Notes: generated by a model not told the origin, from the sequence alone. Shown: positions 6,986 through 16,629, numbered from the stretch's first letter. The stretch: 64,000 nt of DNA from Clostridium pascui (GCF_016908015.1 NZ_JAFBDB010000002.1:496001-560000), one strand, 5' to 3'. Program-made: numbers and translations.

Positions 6986-7693
6986 CTATCTTAGGTCGTC
7001 TAAAATTTCGGTTTTACCTTTAGTTTTTTCGTCTATGTTTTTAATTATTCTTGCAGGAGTTCCAGCTACAACTACTCCTTCAGGAACATCTTCAACAACT
7101 ACAGAACCTGCAGCAACTACTGAGTTTTTCCCAATATGTACACCCTCAAGGATTACTGCATTAGCTCCAATAAGTACATTATCTTCTATAATACAAGGTT
7201 CCTTACTAGGGGGTTCAAGTACTCCGGCTACAACTGCACCAGCACCTAAATGAACTCTTTTTCCAAGTTTTCCACGAGCGCCAACCACAGCATTCATATC
7301 TACCATGGTTTCTTCGCCTATCTCAGCCCCTATATTTATTACAGCTCCCATCATTATAACTGCATTCTTACCTATACTTACTCTATCTCTTATAATAGCA
7401 CCTGGTTCAATCCTAGCTTCTATATTGGAGATATCAAGCATTGGAATAGCGGAATTTCTTACCTGATTTTCTAGCCTGTATTTTGTTATTTTATTTTTAT
7501 TTAAATTTAAAAATTCAAATATTTCCTCTTTTTCTCCAAATAATATGTAAAAACTATTTGAACCATAGATTTCAATATTTTGGCTATTTGTTTCAGATAA
7601 ATCCCCATCTACATAAACTTTAAAAGGAGTAGATTTTTTTGCCTCTTTTATATATTTAGCTATTTCGTATGGATTGGTAAAATCATAATTCAT
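6986..7693 (-). CDS. dapH: Tetrahydrodipicolinate N-acetyltransferase
   Basis: DapH transfers acetyl from acetyl-CoA to tetrahydrodipicolinate in the acetylase branch of meso-diaminopimelate and lysine synthesis. The 235-residue length is standard. The N-terminal alpha/beta domain (1-80) starts [21 protein letters not shown]. The C-terminal left-handed beta-helix has hexapeptide repeats ([60 protein letters not shown]) and ends in the family tail [14 protein letters not shown] 7693 is preceded by AAGGAGG. It is transcribed away from the amidase and patA genes, with a 200-bp very AT-rich divergent promoter region between. Confidence 0.95.
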   Translation of the reverse strand: MNYDFTNPYEIAKYIKEAKKSTPFKVYVDGDLSETNSQNIEIYGSNSFYILFGEKEEIFEFLNLNKNKITKYRLENQVRNSAIPMLDISNIEARIEPGAIIRDRVSIGKNAVIMMGAVINIGAEIGEETMVDMNAVVGARGKLGKRVHLGAGAVVAGVLEPPSKEPCIIEDNVLIGANAVILEGVHIGKNSVVAAGSVVVEDVPEGVVVAGTPARIIKNIDEKTKGKTEILDDLR

Positions 7694-7892
7694 AATAAAG
7701 CCTCCTTTGACAAATTTTTAAATGATAATAGTATTATTATAATATAATACATAAATTTATTATATTATAGTATAATTTTAATAATTAATAAATAATCTAT
7801 ATTAATTTAAACAAACCTTAATAATATAAGTTTTGTATAATAACTATTATTAATAATAATAATTAAATAATACTTGTATAAAGGGAGTTTTT

Positions 7893-8984
7893 ATGGGAAA
7901 ATCGGATATCTTTAAGACAATTGAAAATTACTTTGATATTAAGTACAAAAGTATAGGAGAATTGAAATTAAGAGAAGATATAGGAGAGTTCTTTTTATCA
8001 AATGATGAAAGATATAAAAAATACTATGCATTTGAAATAGCAGCTTTAGAAGTGCATATGAATCATAGAAAGTTACAAAAGTATGATCTTAGATTTTCTA
8101 AGTATAACTATTATCTTGACTATATAAGCTTAAATACTAATGATAACAAAGCTATAGTGGTATTAGATGAAAATCATGATGTTTATTTTAAATCTTCATC
8201 TAATATAAAATCTCAAATGAGCAATTTAAGACACAAAATTTATTTAGAAAAATTTAAAGATAAATGGTATATAATAAAAGATATTTACAAGGATTATTAC
8301 AAAAATATTATAATGAATTATAATAAGTATACTTCTTTAGAAGAAGCAAAAGAAATTCTATTAAAACAAAATTATAATAATTATCTTCAATCTCAAAATG
8401 CAAGAAGTGTTAGCTTCAGAGATGAAACGGCGTTAGCACAAAATAAAGTTGGTAATGAAAAGTTATATAATTATAATAGGATAGCTGCAGTAAACTATGC
8501 AAGAATGTGGGCACTTAAGTTAAATCCTAAATGGGGAAACTATGAATCAAAAGGATATGGTGGAGATTGTACTAATTTTACTTCTCAATGCATATACGCA
8601 GGAGGAATTCCTTTTGATTTCTACGGAACTTCTGAGTTTGTTAAGTGGTATTGGTATTCAAATAACAAGAGGGTAGCGCCTTGGACTGGGGCTAAGCAGT
8701 TTAATTATTATGTTCAATACAATAAAGGCTATGGGTTAAAGGCACACTTTGCTGACTTAGCAGATATGATGCCTGGAGATATAGTACAGTTAGGAGGGAA
8801 TTATCCCCAAACCTATCATAGTATGATTGTTTCAGATTATGTATACAATTCGAATGGATATGTAGAAGATTATTTAATATGCCAACATTCAACTTCTGTT
8901 GGTGGAAGATTAAAGGATTATCCGTTATCATCAAAACCACCTGTTCAAAAAGTTTATATTTCTATTGACGGGTACTATAAGTAA
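7893..8984 (+). CDS. Amidase-domain protein (Amidase_6 type)
   Basis: A 363-residue protein whose C-terminal half matches the putative amidase domain of Firmicutes (papain-like fold). The block YNRIAAVNYARMWALKLNP leads to the nucleophile region GGDCTNFTSQCIYAGG near residues 226-241. After that come DMMPGDIVQL, a His in TYHSMIVSDY and QHSTSVGGRLKDYPL. Cys in DCTNF and His in YHSMI are the likely catalytic pair. The N-terminal 170 residues are a charged domain of unknown function. No signal peptide is visible, so cell-wall action is not assured. ATG 7893 has AAGGGAG before it. It sits 17 bp before patA, so the two are probably cotranscribed. Confidence 0.85.
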   Translation: MGKSDIFKTIENYFDIKYKSIGELKLREDIGEFFLSNDERYKKYYAFEIAALEVHMNHRKLQKYDLRFSKYNYYLDYISLNTNDNKAIVVLDENHDVYFKSSSNIKSQMSNLRHKIYLEKFKDKWYIIKDIYKDYYKNIIMNYNKYTSLEEAKEILLKQNYNNYLQSQNARSVSFRDETALAQNKVGNEKLYNYNRIAAVNYARMWALKLNPKWGNYESKGYGGDCTNFTSQCIYAGGIPFDFYGTSEFVKWYWYSNNKRVAPWTGAKQFNYYVQYNKGYGLKAHFADLADMMPGDIVQLGGNYPQTYHSMIVSDYVYNSNGYVEDYLICQHSTSVGGRLKDYPLSSKPPVQKVYISIDGYYK

Positions 8985-9001
8985 ATAAAGGGGGCTTAAC
9001 T

Positions 9002-10171
9002 ATGGAAAAATTTAATTTAGAAGAACAATATGTGTCAAGTTATGTGAAAAATATTGAGATTTCAGGTATAAGAAAGTTTTTTAACAAGGTTAGTGAATAT
9101 TCAGGGGTTATATCATTAACATTAGGTCAACCGGATTTCCCAGTACCTGAAAGGGTAAAAGCAGCTATGATAAAGGCTATAGAGGATAATAAAACCACAT
9201 ATACTTCGAATATGGGAATATTGGAATTACGTGACGAAATATCAAATTATTTAAGTAAGCTTCATATAAATTATACTCCAGAAGAAATTTGCATAACGGC
9301 AGGTGGAAGTGAAGCTATATTTGATACTTTTACAGCAATATTAAATCCTGGCGATAAGATATTAGTTCCAACGCCTGGATATCCTGCGTATGAAAGTTGT
9401 GCCAGGCTTTTGGGTGCTTCGTCTATACCTTATAATTTAAATGATGATTTTACATTAAATATAGATGAAATAAGAAAAGTTGTAGAAAAGGAAAAACCAA
9501 AGGTAATAGTAATATCCTTTCCATCAAATCCAACAGGAGGCATATTAACTAAGGAAGATGCAGAGAATTTATATTCTATAATTAAAGATAATGAAATTTT
9601 AGCAATAACAGATGAGATATATAGTTCTTTATGCTTTGATAAATACTATTCAGTAGCTCAGTTTAAAGATATAAAACATAAAGTGATATTTATAAGTGGA
9701 TTTTCTAAAATGTTTTCAATGACTGGGCTTAGAATTGGATATGTATGTGCTGAAGAACAGTATATGAAACATATATTGAAAGTACATCAATATAATATGA
9801 GCTGTGCACCATCTATATCTCAATGGGCAGCGCTAGAGGGTCTTAAAAATTGTCTTGAAGATGTAGAATGCATGAAAAATGAATTTATAAAGAGAAGAGA
9901 TTATGTATATGAAAGACTTAAAAGTATGAATTTTAAGGTAAACTTACCAAAGGGAGCTTTTTATATATTTCCATCTATTGAAAAGTTTAATGTGAAAAGT
10001 GAAGAGTTTTGTGAAAAACTTTTAGTTGAAGCAAAGGTTGCAGCAGTGCCAGGTTCTGCTTTTGGAGCAGGGGGAGAGGGCTATTTTAGAATATCTTATG
10101 CATACAGCATGGAACAATTAGAAGAAGCGCTTGATAGAATGGAAGAGTGGCTTAAAAATGTGATGTTTTAA
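9002..10171 (+). CDS. patA: PLP-dependent class I/II aminotransferase, PatA-like
   Basis: A 389-residue fold-type I aminotransferase. Visible motifs are TLGQPDFPVPERV, TAGGSEAI, FPSNPTGG, the PLP lysine in SGFSKMFSMTGLRIGY (near residue 233) and the C-terminal Arg in FRISYAYS. It resembles B. subtilis PatA, which makes N-acetyl-LL-diaminopimelate in the branch that DapH opens. The nearby dapH and asd-dapA-dapB genes support that role, although other amino donor/acceptor pairs are possible for this family. GGGGG precedes ATG 9002. Structured element copy 2 begins 4 bp after its stop. Confidence 0.85.
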   Translation: MEKFNLEEQYVSSYVKNIEISGIRKFFNKVSEYSGVISLTLGQPDFPVPERVKAAMIKAIEDNKTTYTSNMGILELRDEISNYLSKLHINYTPEEICITAGGSEAIFDTFTAILNPGDKILVPTPGYPAYESCARLLGASSIPYNLNDDFTLNIDEIRKVVEKEKPKVIVISFPSNPTGGILTKEDAENLYSIIKDNEILAITDEIYSSLCFDKYYSVAQFKDIKHKVIFISGFSKMFSMTGLRIGYVCAEEQYMKHILKVHQYNMSCAPSISQWAALEGLKNCLEDVECMKNEFIKRRDYVYERLKSMNFKVNLPKGAFYIFPSIEKFNVKSEEFCEKLLVEAKVAAVPGSAFGAGGEGYFRISYAYSMEQLEEALDRMEEWLKNVMF

Positions 10172-10174
10172 GAT

Positions 10175-10392
10175 AATGTTGAAACTTTAGTATGAGATTT
10201 GTATCTAGGAATGCTGTTCATTTCGCAAAGAATCTCTAATATTTTTCATTTTAAAATCCCTAAACTTTCTAAACTCTCTGTCGCTCAGACAATAGAAAGT
10301 TCTTAACGGTATTTTAAAGTCAAAAATAAAGAGCTTCTAACGCTTGTTCAATACTTTCTACGATGCAAATCTCATACTATAATTCAACAATT
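10175..10392 (+). repeat. Structured intergenic element, copy 2
   Basis: Arms 10175-10205 and 10362-10392 pair (AATGTTGAA ... AGTATGAGATTTGTATC with GATGCAAATCTCATACT ... TTCAACA). Inner stems are AGAATCTCT with AGAGCTTCT, TTTAAAATCCC with GGTATTTTAAA, and AACTTTCT with AGAAAGTT. The loop AAACTCTCTGTCGCTCAGACA is nearly the same as in the other copies. It begins 4 bp after the patA stop. It has the same orientation as copy 1, so copies 1 and 2 flank dapH-amidase-patA as direct repeats. Confidence 0.88.
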
Positions 10393-10459
10393 AAAAATAT
10401 AGCCTAAACCTACTGTGAGAAGAAATCTAGTAAGTTGAATTTCTGTAATTTATAACTAA

Positions 10460-10492
10460 GGAGGGAATTTCATAAAGATGAAATTCCCTCCT
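10460..10492. repeat. 3' companion hairpin of structured element copy 2
   Basis: GGAGGGAATTTCAT pairs perfectly with ATGAAATTCCCTCC around an AAAG loop. A hairpin with GGAATTTC / GAAATTCC follows copies 1, 3 and 4 as well, so it may belong to the element. Confidence 0.7.
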
Positions 10493-10516
10493 CAATTATA
10501 AATTATTCACTATTGA

Positions 10517-10547
10517 AAAGTAACTAAGATACATTATTAGTTACTTT
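10517..10547 (-). terminator. Terminator of asd-dapA-dapB
   Basis: AAAGTAACTAA pairs with TTAGTTACTTT in a perfect 11-bp stem 37 bp beyond the dapB stop. On the minus strand the stem is followed by TTTC. Together with the preceding features this explains the 412-bp gene-free stretch 10172-10583. Confidence 0.65.
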
Positions 10548-10583
10548 ATATAACAAAAACTCTAGATTATGAACTAGTAATTC

Positions 10584-11333
10584 TTATTTTAACACGTCAT
10601 CCATATCATACATTCCTGGAGCTTTTTTATACATATATTCTGAGGCTCTTAAGGCGCCTACAGCAAATACTTCTCTTGATATAGCAGAGTGTCTTATCTC
10701 AATTATTTCACCACTACCTGCAAAAACTACATCATGATCTCCAACGATAGAACCACCTCTGACTGCATGAATTCCTATTTCTTTTTTCTCTCTTTTGGCA
10801 ATTCCTTCTCTTCCATAAACAAATTCAGTTTCTTCTTGTATGCTGTCTTTTATGGAGTTTGCAAGTAATAATGCAGTTCCGCTAGGGGAATCTAATTTTT
10901 GATTATGGTGTTTTTCTATTATTTCTATATCAAAGTCTTTAAAAAGCTTTGAGGAAATTTGCTTTAGTATATTGTTCACTATATTTATTCCAATAGACAT
11001 ATTTGCAGATTTAAATACAGGTATTTTTTCAGAAGCTTTTTTTATTTCTTCAAGTTGTTCTTGTGTATATCCTGTAGTGCAAAGTACTAAAGGAAGATTT
11101 TTTGGTATACAAAAACTCAATAAGCTATCTAAAGATTTGACGGAAGAAAAATCTAAAACTACGTCAAATTCTACATCACAATCTTCTAATTTTGAAAAAA
11201 TGGGATAAGATGAATTTACAGAGGTATTTATATCTACTCCTGCAACTATTTCTAAATTATTAAATGATAAGGAAGTATGAGATATCATTTGGCCCATTCT
11301 TCCATTACATCCATTTAACAGTATTTTAACCAT
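10584..11333 (-). CDS. dapB: 4-hydroxy-tetrahydrodipicolinate reductase
   Basis: DapB reduces hydroxy-tetrahydrodipicolinate to tetrahydrodipicolinate with NAD(P)H. The 249-residue protein has the nucleotide-binding GCNGRMG (8-14), VLDFSSV and CTTGYT (85-90). The catalytic block EKHHNQKLDSPSGTA (140-154) has the acid/base His and Lys. ATG 11333 is preceded by AGGAGGA. It is third in the minus-strand asd-dapA-dapB operon, 15 bp after dapA. Confidence 0.96.
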   Translation of the reverse strand: MVKILLNGCNGRMGQMISHTSLSFNNLEIVAGVDINTSVNSSYPIFSKLEDCDVEFDVVLDFSSVKSLDSLLSFCIPKNLPLVLCTTGYTQEQLEEIKKASEKIPVFKSANMSIGINIVNNILKQISSKLFKDFDIEIIEKHHNQKLDSPSGTALLLANSIKDSIQEETEFVYGREGIAKREKKEIGIHAVRGGSIVGDHDVVFAGSGEIIEIRHSAISREVFAVGALRASEYMYKKAPGMYDMDDVLK

Positions 11334-11348
11334 TATATCCTCCTAGGG

Positions 11349-12233
11349 CTATTTTAATAATCCATAAGCCTTCAATTCATTTTTTAATACAGCAAGGTTA
11401 TTTTCGTTCATAGAGCAAAGAGGAAGTCTTAAATCACCTACAGACAAACCTAATACATTCATTGCTGTTTTTACAGGTATAGGATTGGTTTCAATAAATA
11501 AAGCATTTGTCAAAGCTAAAGTATCCAATTGAATTTTTAAAGCTTCTTCAAGTTTTCCTTCCATATAATACTTACACATATCATGCATTTCTTTTGGAAG
11601 TATATTTGCAACTACAGATATTACTCCAATGCCTCCTAAAGACATTATAGGAATTATTTGATCATCATTTCCTGAATATATATCCATCTTGTCTCTTAAA
11701 AGAGCTTTTATTTCAGCTATTTGACTGATGTTACCACTAGCTTCTTTAATTGCAACCACATTTTTGCACTCAGTGCATATATTTACTAAAGTAGAAGGTG
11801 CTATATTCATCCCAGTTCTAGCTGGTACATTATAAAGCACAATAGGAGTATTTACATTTTTATCTATTTCTTTAAAGTGTTCTAAAAGTCCCTTTTGAGT
11901 AGTCTTATTATAGTAAGGGGTAATTAAAAGAAGAGCATCTACTCCAATACTTTCTGCCCACTTACTATATTCTATAGTGGCTTTAGTATTATTACTACCG
12001 GTACCTGCAATCACAGGAATTCTTCCATCAACTTTATCTACAGTAAACTTAATAGTTTCCTTTCTTTCAGTTTCACTCATGGTAGAAGCTTCACCTGTAG
12101 TACCACATATTATTATTGCATCAGTATTATTTGAAATATGCCATTCTATAAGTTCTTCAAGCTTATTAAAATCAACACCATTTTCATCGAAAGGAGTAAT
12201 TATGGCTACTCCAGATCCTTTGAATATACTCAT
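11349..12233 (-). CDS. dapA: 4-hydroxy-tetrahydrodipicolinate synthase
   Basis: DapA condenses pyruvate with aspartate semialdehyde, the first step specific to diaminopimelate. The 294-residue TIM barrel shows GTTGEAS (44-50), the catalytic Tyr in LYNVPARTG (Y134) and the Schiff-base Lys in AIKEASGN (K163). All key residues are present. ATG 12233 is preceded by GGAGG. The gene lies 35 bp downstream of asd and 15 bp upstream of dapB. No lysine riboswitch or T-box is visible before the operon, so control differs from the usual L-box pattern or is not leader-mediated. Confidence 0.97.
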   Translation of the reverse strand: MSIFKGSGVAIITPFDENGVDFNKLEELIEWHISNNTDAIIICGTTGEASTMSETERKETIKFTVDKVDGRIPVIAGTGSNNTKATIEYSKWAESIGVDALLLITPYYNKTTQKGLLEHFKEIDKNVNTPIVLYNVPARTGMNIAPSTLVNICTECKNVVAIKEASGNISQIAEIKALLRDKMDIYSGNDDQIIPIMSLGGIGVISVVANILPKEMHDMCKYYMEGKLEEALKIQLDTLALTNALFIETNPIPVKTAMNVLGLSVGDLRLPLCSMNENNLAVLKNELKAYGLLK

Positions 12234-12268
12234 AATTTACCTCCAAAAATCTGAATTAATAACTTAAA

Positions 12269-13258
12269 TTATTCACTAATCATATACTCTGCAATTTGAA
12301 TTGCATTTAATGCAGCGCCTTTCCTTATATTGTCAGCAACTACCCATAAATTTAATCCAGAATCTAAGCTGAAATCTCTTCTTATTCTTCCTACATATAC
12401 TTCGTCTTTTCCTGATGAATTTAGGGGCATAGGGTATACTAAGTTTGCCACATCATCTTCAAGTATGATTCCTTTAGAAGTTTTAAATAGTTCAAATACT
12501 TCTTTAATATCAAAGTCTTTTGATAGTTCAACGTTTATACTTTCACTATGACTATTTAAAACAGGCACCCTAACAGTAGTAGCGGTTATTTTTAAATTAT
12601 CATCATGAAGTATCTTTCTTGTTTCGTTTACCATTTTAATTTCTTCTTTTGTATATCCATCTTCTAAAAATGAATCAATGTGAGGAAGAAGATTACCTGC
12701 TATAGCATAAGGGAACTTTTTAGGAGTCTCTCCCTTATAGCCTTCCATTAAATCATTATATCCATTCATACCTGCACCAGATACAGCCTGATAAGTGGAA
12801 TAAACTATTCTCTTAATTCCATAGGCATCATATAGAGGTTTTAAAGCTACTACCGCTTGTATAGTAGAACAATTAGGGTTAGCAATAATGCCTTTATGCT
12901 TTTTAATATCCTCTGGATTTACTTCAGGTACTACAAGTGGTACATTAGGATCCATTCTCCAAGCACTGCTGTTATCTATAACCACAGCTCCATAATTTGC
13001 GAAAATAGGAGCAAAGCTTTTGCTCGTATCTCCACCAGCTGAAAATAATGCAAAGTCAATTTTTTTATTCTTTATATTATCTTCCTTTAACTCTTCCACT
13101 GTATATTCTTTTCCTTCGAAGGAAAGTTTTTTTCCTGCAGATCTAGCAGAAGCAAATAAATACAACTCTGCTATAGGAAAATGTCTCTCTGCAAGTATTT
13201 CTAAAAATTTTCTGCCAACCATTCCAGTACAACCAACTACTGCAACATTATAATTCAT
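12269..13258 (-). CDS. asd: Aspartate-semialdehyde dehydrogenase
   Basis: Asd makes aspartate semialdehyde from aspartyl phosphate for the lysine/DAP and threonine/methionine branches. The 329-residue protein has the N-terminal VVGCTGMVGRKFLEIL nucleotide-binding loop, the catalytic Cys in NPNCST (C130) and the substrate-binding STYQAVSGAG stretch. RVPVLNSHSESINVEL follows, with the active-site His in the family. GGGAGG precedes ATG 13258. It is first in the minus-strand asd-dapA-dapB operon. Confidence 0.97.
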   Translation of the reverse strand: MNYNVAVVGCTGMVGRKFLEILAERHFPIAELYLFASARSAGKKLSFEGKEYTVEELKEDNIKNKKIDFALFSAGGDTSKSFAPIFANYGAVVIDNSSAWRMDPNVPLVVPEVNPEDIKKHKGIIANPNCSTIQAVVALKPLYDAYGIKRIVYSTYQAVSGAGMNGYNDLMEGYKGETPKKFPYAIAGNLLPHIDSFLEDGYTKEEIKMVNETRKILHDDNLKITATTVRVPVLNSHSESINVELSKDFDIKEVFELFKTSKGIILEDDVANLVYPMPLNSSGKDEVYVGRIRRDFSLDSGLNLWVVADNIRKGAALNAIQIAEYMISE

Positions 13259-13839
13259 AAAAGTCCCTCCCTAAAAATAATTACATCTCAATTATATTCA
13301 GATGCTTATATTATTATATTATATAATGAATAAACATATAAATGAAATACTCTGTATAATTTTTTATCAATAATATTAAAAGCAATAAATAAGAAGATTG
13401 CTAAATAAAAAAGAATAACATCATTCATTAGTAAGAAAACTTTGATGAATTTATATTCATTGAAATGAATTAATATAAGGGGTTTGTGATTGTCGTAGGA
13501 AGCCATCTGATTGACACTAGGAAAAAACTGTGATACTATATTTAAAATAATGTAATAAAAACGTAACAAATAAAAGAACAAAGATGTAATTATTGCAAGA
13601 CTTATATTTTTATCTTGTATTTATATAAAAATATGACTTGGTCAGTACATAAAGTTAAATTGAGAATATTTGGAATAAAGTAAAGTTTATAAATGATTAT
13701 TTTAGTAATTAATTGAAATATTTAATTTATAGGAGATCATAGATTTTTACAATCTATAGAAAACATCTTAAAGTAAAGGTTAACAATATAATTTTTTAAT
13801 TATACAAAACTATAAGTAATTATAAAGGGGGAGTTTATA
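13259..13839. other. 581-bp divergent intergenic region, asd / oppA
   Basis: I find no gene here. The minus-strand frame at 13306-13581 has no ribosome-binding site and reads as AT-rich hydrophobic noise. The stretch should hold the divergent promoters of asd and opp. A plausible opp promoter is at 13511-13539. ATAGATTTTTACAATCTAT near 13740-13758 is a small inverted repeat resembling a piece of the ACATCTCA-family repeat. No lysine riboswitch core is seen. Confidence 0.6.
13511..13539 (+). promoter_or_regulatory. Candidate sigma-A promoter upstream of opp operon
   Basis: TTGACA (13511-13516), a 17-bp spacer and TACTAT (13534-13539). The -35 is perfect and the -10 matches four of six. If used, the oppA leader would be about 295 nt long. 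Confidence 0.4.
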
Positions 13840-15498
13840 GTGAAAAGAAACAAGATACTAGCACTTATCTTAACTGCTGCGCTTACACTTACAACATTTG
13901 TTGGATGCGGTGGTGGAGACAAAAAGTCAGCAGGCGGAGAAGGTAAGCCAAAGGTTATGACTTTTGAGCTTGCAGATATTAAAACTTTAGATCCTGGCCG
14001 AGCATCAGATACGGCATCATTTACAGCAGTAGGTGCTGCCTTTGAAGGACTTGCAAGAACTAATAATGGAAAAGTTGAAAAAGCTGGAGCTGAAAGCTGG
14101 GAAGTTTCAGCAGATAAGAAAACGTACACTTTTAAACTAAGAGATTATAATTGGTCAGATGGAAAGCCGGTTACAGCTAAGGATTATGTGTATGGATGGA
14201 CAAGAATATTAGATCCGAATACCAAATCAGTATATGTTGATTTCTTAAACGGCGTTAAGAATGCAAAGAACTTCACAGCAGGAAAAGCTAAAGCAGAAGA
14301 TCTTGGACTAAAGGCTAAAGATGACAAGACTTTTGTGGTAGAACTTGAAAGACCAATACCATTTTTTGAGGAAATGATAGCATTCCCATTACTTGCACCT
14401 GTTAGAGAAGATATAGCAAAAGCTCAAGGGGATAAATATGGTACAGATCCAACTAAGATGGTTTACTGTGGACCATATACAATTACTGCATGGCAAAAGG
14501 GTGCTAAATTAACATTAAAGAAAAATGATAAGTATTATGATAAAGATGCTGTTAAAACAGATGAAGTTAACTTATCAGTTATAAAAGAAATGCAAACAAG
14601 ATACCAGATGCTTATGAATAAAGAAATAGATGCAGTAGCTGTTACTGGTGAATATATTGAAAAACTTAAAAATGATGTAAAGGCAGGTAAAGTTTCTGGT
14701 ATAGAGCAAGCAGATCCAGTTTCTTTCTATATGATATTTAACCAAACTGGAAAGAATAAGCTTTTAACAAATCCTAAGATTAGACTAGCTTTCTCACTTG
14801 CTATAGATAGAGAAACTTATGTTAACAAGATTTATAAGAGAGGATTTGTTTCTGAAGGGCTTGTACCAACAATAGTTAAGTGTGGAGATGTAGTATATAG
14901 AGATAAAGTTCAAGAACCATTAAAGGAATTACTAGATCAGAAGAAAGATCCTAAAGCATTATTTGTAGAAGGATTAAAGGAACTTGGGTTAGACCCAAAT
15001 CCATCAAAACACACTGTAAAATATCTTCCACAGGACAGCAGTGCCTTTGATAAGCAGTCAGCTGAGTTCTTCCAAAATCAATGGCAGTCAAAAATAGGTG
15101 TTAATGTACAGCTTGATTCAGCAGCAAGCTTTGCGGATTCTGTAAAGAAAGCACATGATGGTAACTTTGAAATTGCTATGTCTGGATGGGGTGCGGATTA
15201 CAATGATCCAGATTCATTTATAGGAATATTCACAAAGGGCCACGGAAATAACTATGGAAAATATAGTAGTGATAAATATGAAGAATTATATAAAAAGATT
15301 TTAAATGAAACTGATAATACTAAGAGATTAGAATTATTTACACAAGCTGAAAAATTACTTGTTAATGAAGAGGCAGGTATAGCTCCTATATTCTATAAAG
15401 ATAGAAGAAACTTCTTTCAAAATAATGTAAAAGGACTTCAACATCCAGCATTTGGAGCAACATATGAATTAAAATGGGTTTATTCTGAAGGGAAATAA
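13840..15498 (+). CDS. oppA: Oligopeptide ABC transporter, substrate-binding lipoprotein
   Basis: OppA captures peptides outside the membrane and delivers them to OppBC. The 552-residue protein begins with a lipoprotein signal peptide, MKRNKILALILTAALTLTTF, and a lipobox ending VGCGGGD (Cys at about 23). The SBP_bac_5 fold follows: LDPGRASDTAS, FEGLARTNNGK, YTFKLRDYNWSDGKPVTAKDY, PLLAPVREDI and the C-terminal YGKYSSDKYEEL. The start is GTG 13840 after GGGGGAG. It is first in oppABCDF. A stem-loop at 15515-15553 before oppB probably stabilises the oppA message. Confidence 0.95.
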   Translation: MKRNKILALILTAALTLTTFVGCGGGDKKSAGGEGKPKVMTFELADIKTLDPGRASDTASFTAVGAAFEGLARTNNGKVEKAGAESWEVSADKKTYTFKLRDYNWSDGKPVTAKDYVYGWTRILDPNTKSVYVDFLNGVKNAKNFTAGKAKAEDLGLKAKDDKTFVVELERPIPFFEEMIAFPLLAPVREDIAKAQGDKYGTDPTKMVYCGPYTITAWQKGAKLTLKKNDKYYDKDAVKTDEVNLSVIKEMQTRYQMLMNKEIDAVAVTGEYIEKLKNDVKAGKVSGIEQADPVSFYMIFNQTGKNKLLTNPKIRLAFSLAIDRETYVNKIYKRGFVSEGLVPTIVKCGDVVYRDKVQEPLKELLDQKKDPKALFVEGLKELGLDPNPSKHTVKYLPQDSSAFDKQSAEFFQNQWQSKIGVNVQLDSAASFADSVKKAHDGNFEIAMSGWGADYNDPDSFIGIFTKGHGNNYGKYSSDKYEELYKKILNETDNTKRLELFTQAEKLLVNEEAGIAPIFYKDRRNFFQNNVKGLQHPAFGATYELKWVYSEGK

Positions 15499-15514
15499 TG
15501 TAAATAAAAGTATG

Positions 15515-15553
15515 AATACTACAATGGGGTTTGTATGGCCTTGTTGTAGTATT
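15515..15553 (+). promoter_or_regulatory. Stem-loop between oppA and oppB
   Basis: AATACTACAA pairs exactly with TTGTAGTATT around a 19-nt loop, with no long T-run after it. Hairpins after the binding-protein gene of ABC operons commonly protect its mRNA and reduce downstream expression. That role is inferred. Confidence 0.5.
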
Positions 15554-15663
15554 TGTATGTTGAGGATAAAATGTCATATTATGGAGCTGAAAAAAACATA
15601 TGGAATTTGGAGGTTCCAGTGATCATATAAATTATAACTGGAAATGAAGGAAGGAGGATATAA

Positions 15664-16614
15664 ATGATAAAATATATATTAAAAAGATTAGGATATATGT
15701 TAATAACTTTATGGGTAATAACTACAATAACGTTCTTTTTAATGAATTCTATCCCTGGGGACCCTGTAATGGTTCAAGCTCAAAAGCTTCCACCAGAGAC
15801 TCAGGAAATAATAAAGGAAAAGTATGGACTTAATAAACCCCTTACTACTAGGTATGTTATTTATTTAAAAAATTTAACACAAGGAGAACTAGGTGATTCC
15901 TTTATAACTCCTGGATATAGTGTGCAGCAAATAATTAAGGACAAGTTCCCTAATTCATTAAAGCTTGGATTACAGGCAATAACTTTAGGATTAACTATAG
16001 GTATAATACTTGGTATAATAGCTGCATTTAGAAGAAATACAAAGGTGGACTACTCAGTAATATTCCTTGCAATACTTGGAGTTTCTATACCAAGCTTTGT
16101 TTTGGCTGCGTTACTTCAAAAGGCAGTAGGTGGGAAATTGGGCTTACCTAGTGCAGGATGGTTTGCGGCTGGAGAATATTTAAGTGGATTTAAATACACT
16201 ATACTTCCAACTATAGCATTATCTTTTTCAAGCTTAGCAACTTATGCAAGATATATGAGAACTTCTGTTTTAGATGTTGTGGGGCAAGATTACATATTAA
16301 CAGCAGAATCTAAGGGTGTATCTAAAGTGGCTATAGCATGGAAACATGTTATAAGAAATGCAATATTACCTGTTATTACTATACTTGGACCACAGGTAGC
16401 AGCAGTTATTACAGGTTCCATAGTAATAGAGAGAATATTTAGCATTCCTGGGCTTGGAAACTCGATGATAGATGCTATTATGACTAATGATTATAACGTA
16501 ATTATGGGACTTACAATTTTCTATTCTGCTCTATATATAATTTCACTGTTAATAGTTGATATATTATATACAATAATAGATCCAAGAATAAGACTTACTG
16601 GTGGGAAAAGATAG
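15664..16614 (+). CDS. oppB: Oligopeptide ABC transporter permease
   Basis: A 316-residue membrane permease, half of the OppBC channel. It shows six hydrophobic segments, beginning with MLITLWVITTITFFLMNSIP, a periplasm-side PGDPV motif near 31, and the EAA loop YILTAESKGVSKVAIAWKHV that docks on the ATPases. ATG 15664 follows GGAAGGAGG. oppC starts 15 bp after its stop. Confidence 0.96.
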   Translation: MIKYILKRLGYMLITLWVITTITFFLMNSIPGDPVMVQAQKLPPETQEIIKEKYGLNKPLTTRYVIYLKNLTQGELGDSFITPGYSVQQIIKDKFPNSLKLGLQAITLGLTIGIILGIIAAFRRNTKVDYSVIFLAILGVSIPSFVLAALLQKAVGGKLGLPSAGWFAAGEYLSGFKYTILPTIALSFSSLATYARYMRTSVLDVVGQDYILTAESKGVSKVAIAWKHVIRNAILPVITILGPQVAAVITGSIVIERIFSIPGLGNSMIDAIMTNDYNVIMGLTIFYSALYIISLLIVDILYTIIDPRIRLTGGKR

Positions 16615-16629
16615 GAGGTCAAAGGTGTA

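Noticed and set aside
6972-7474. Plus-strand frames opposite dapH (Thr/Ser/Pro-rich)
   Set aside because: They are the antisense of dapH hexapeptide repeats.
13306-13581. 91-codon hydrophobic frame upstream of asd
   Set aside because: No ribosome site, and the composition is that of translated AT-rich intergenic DNA.
13259-13600. Lysine riboswitch before asd-dapA-dapB
   Set aside because: I looked for the L-box core and a T-box GGTGG sequence on the minus strand and found neither.
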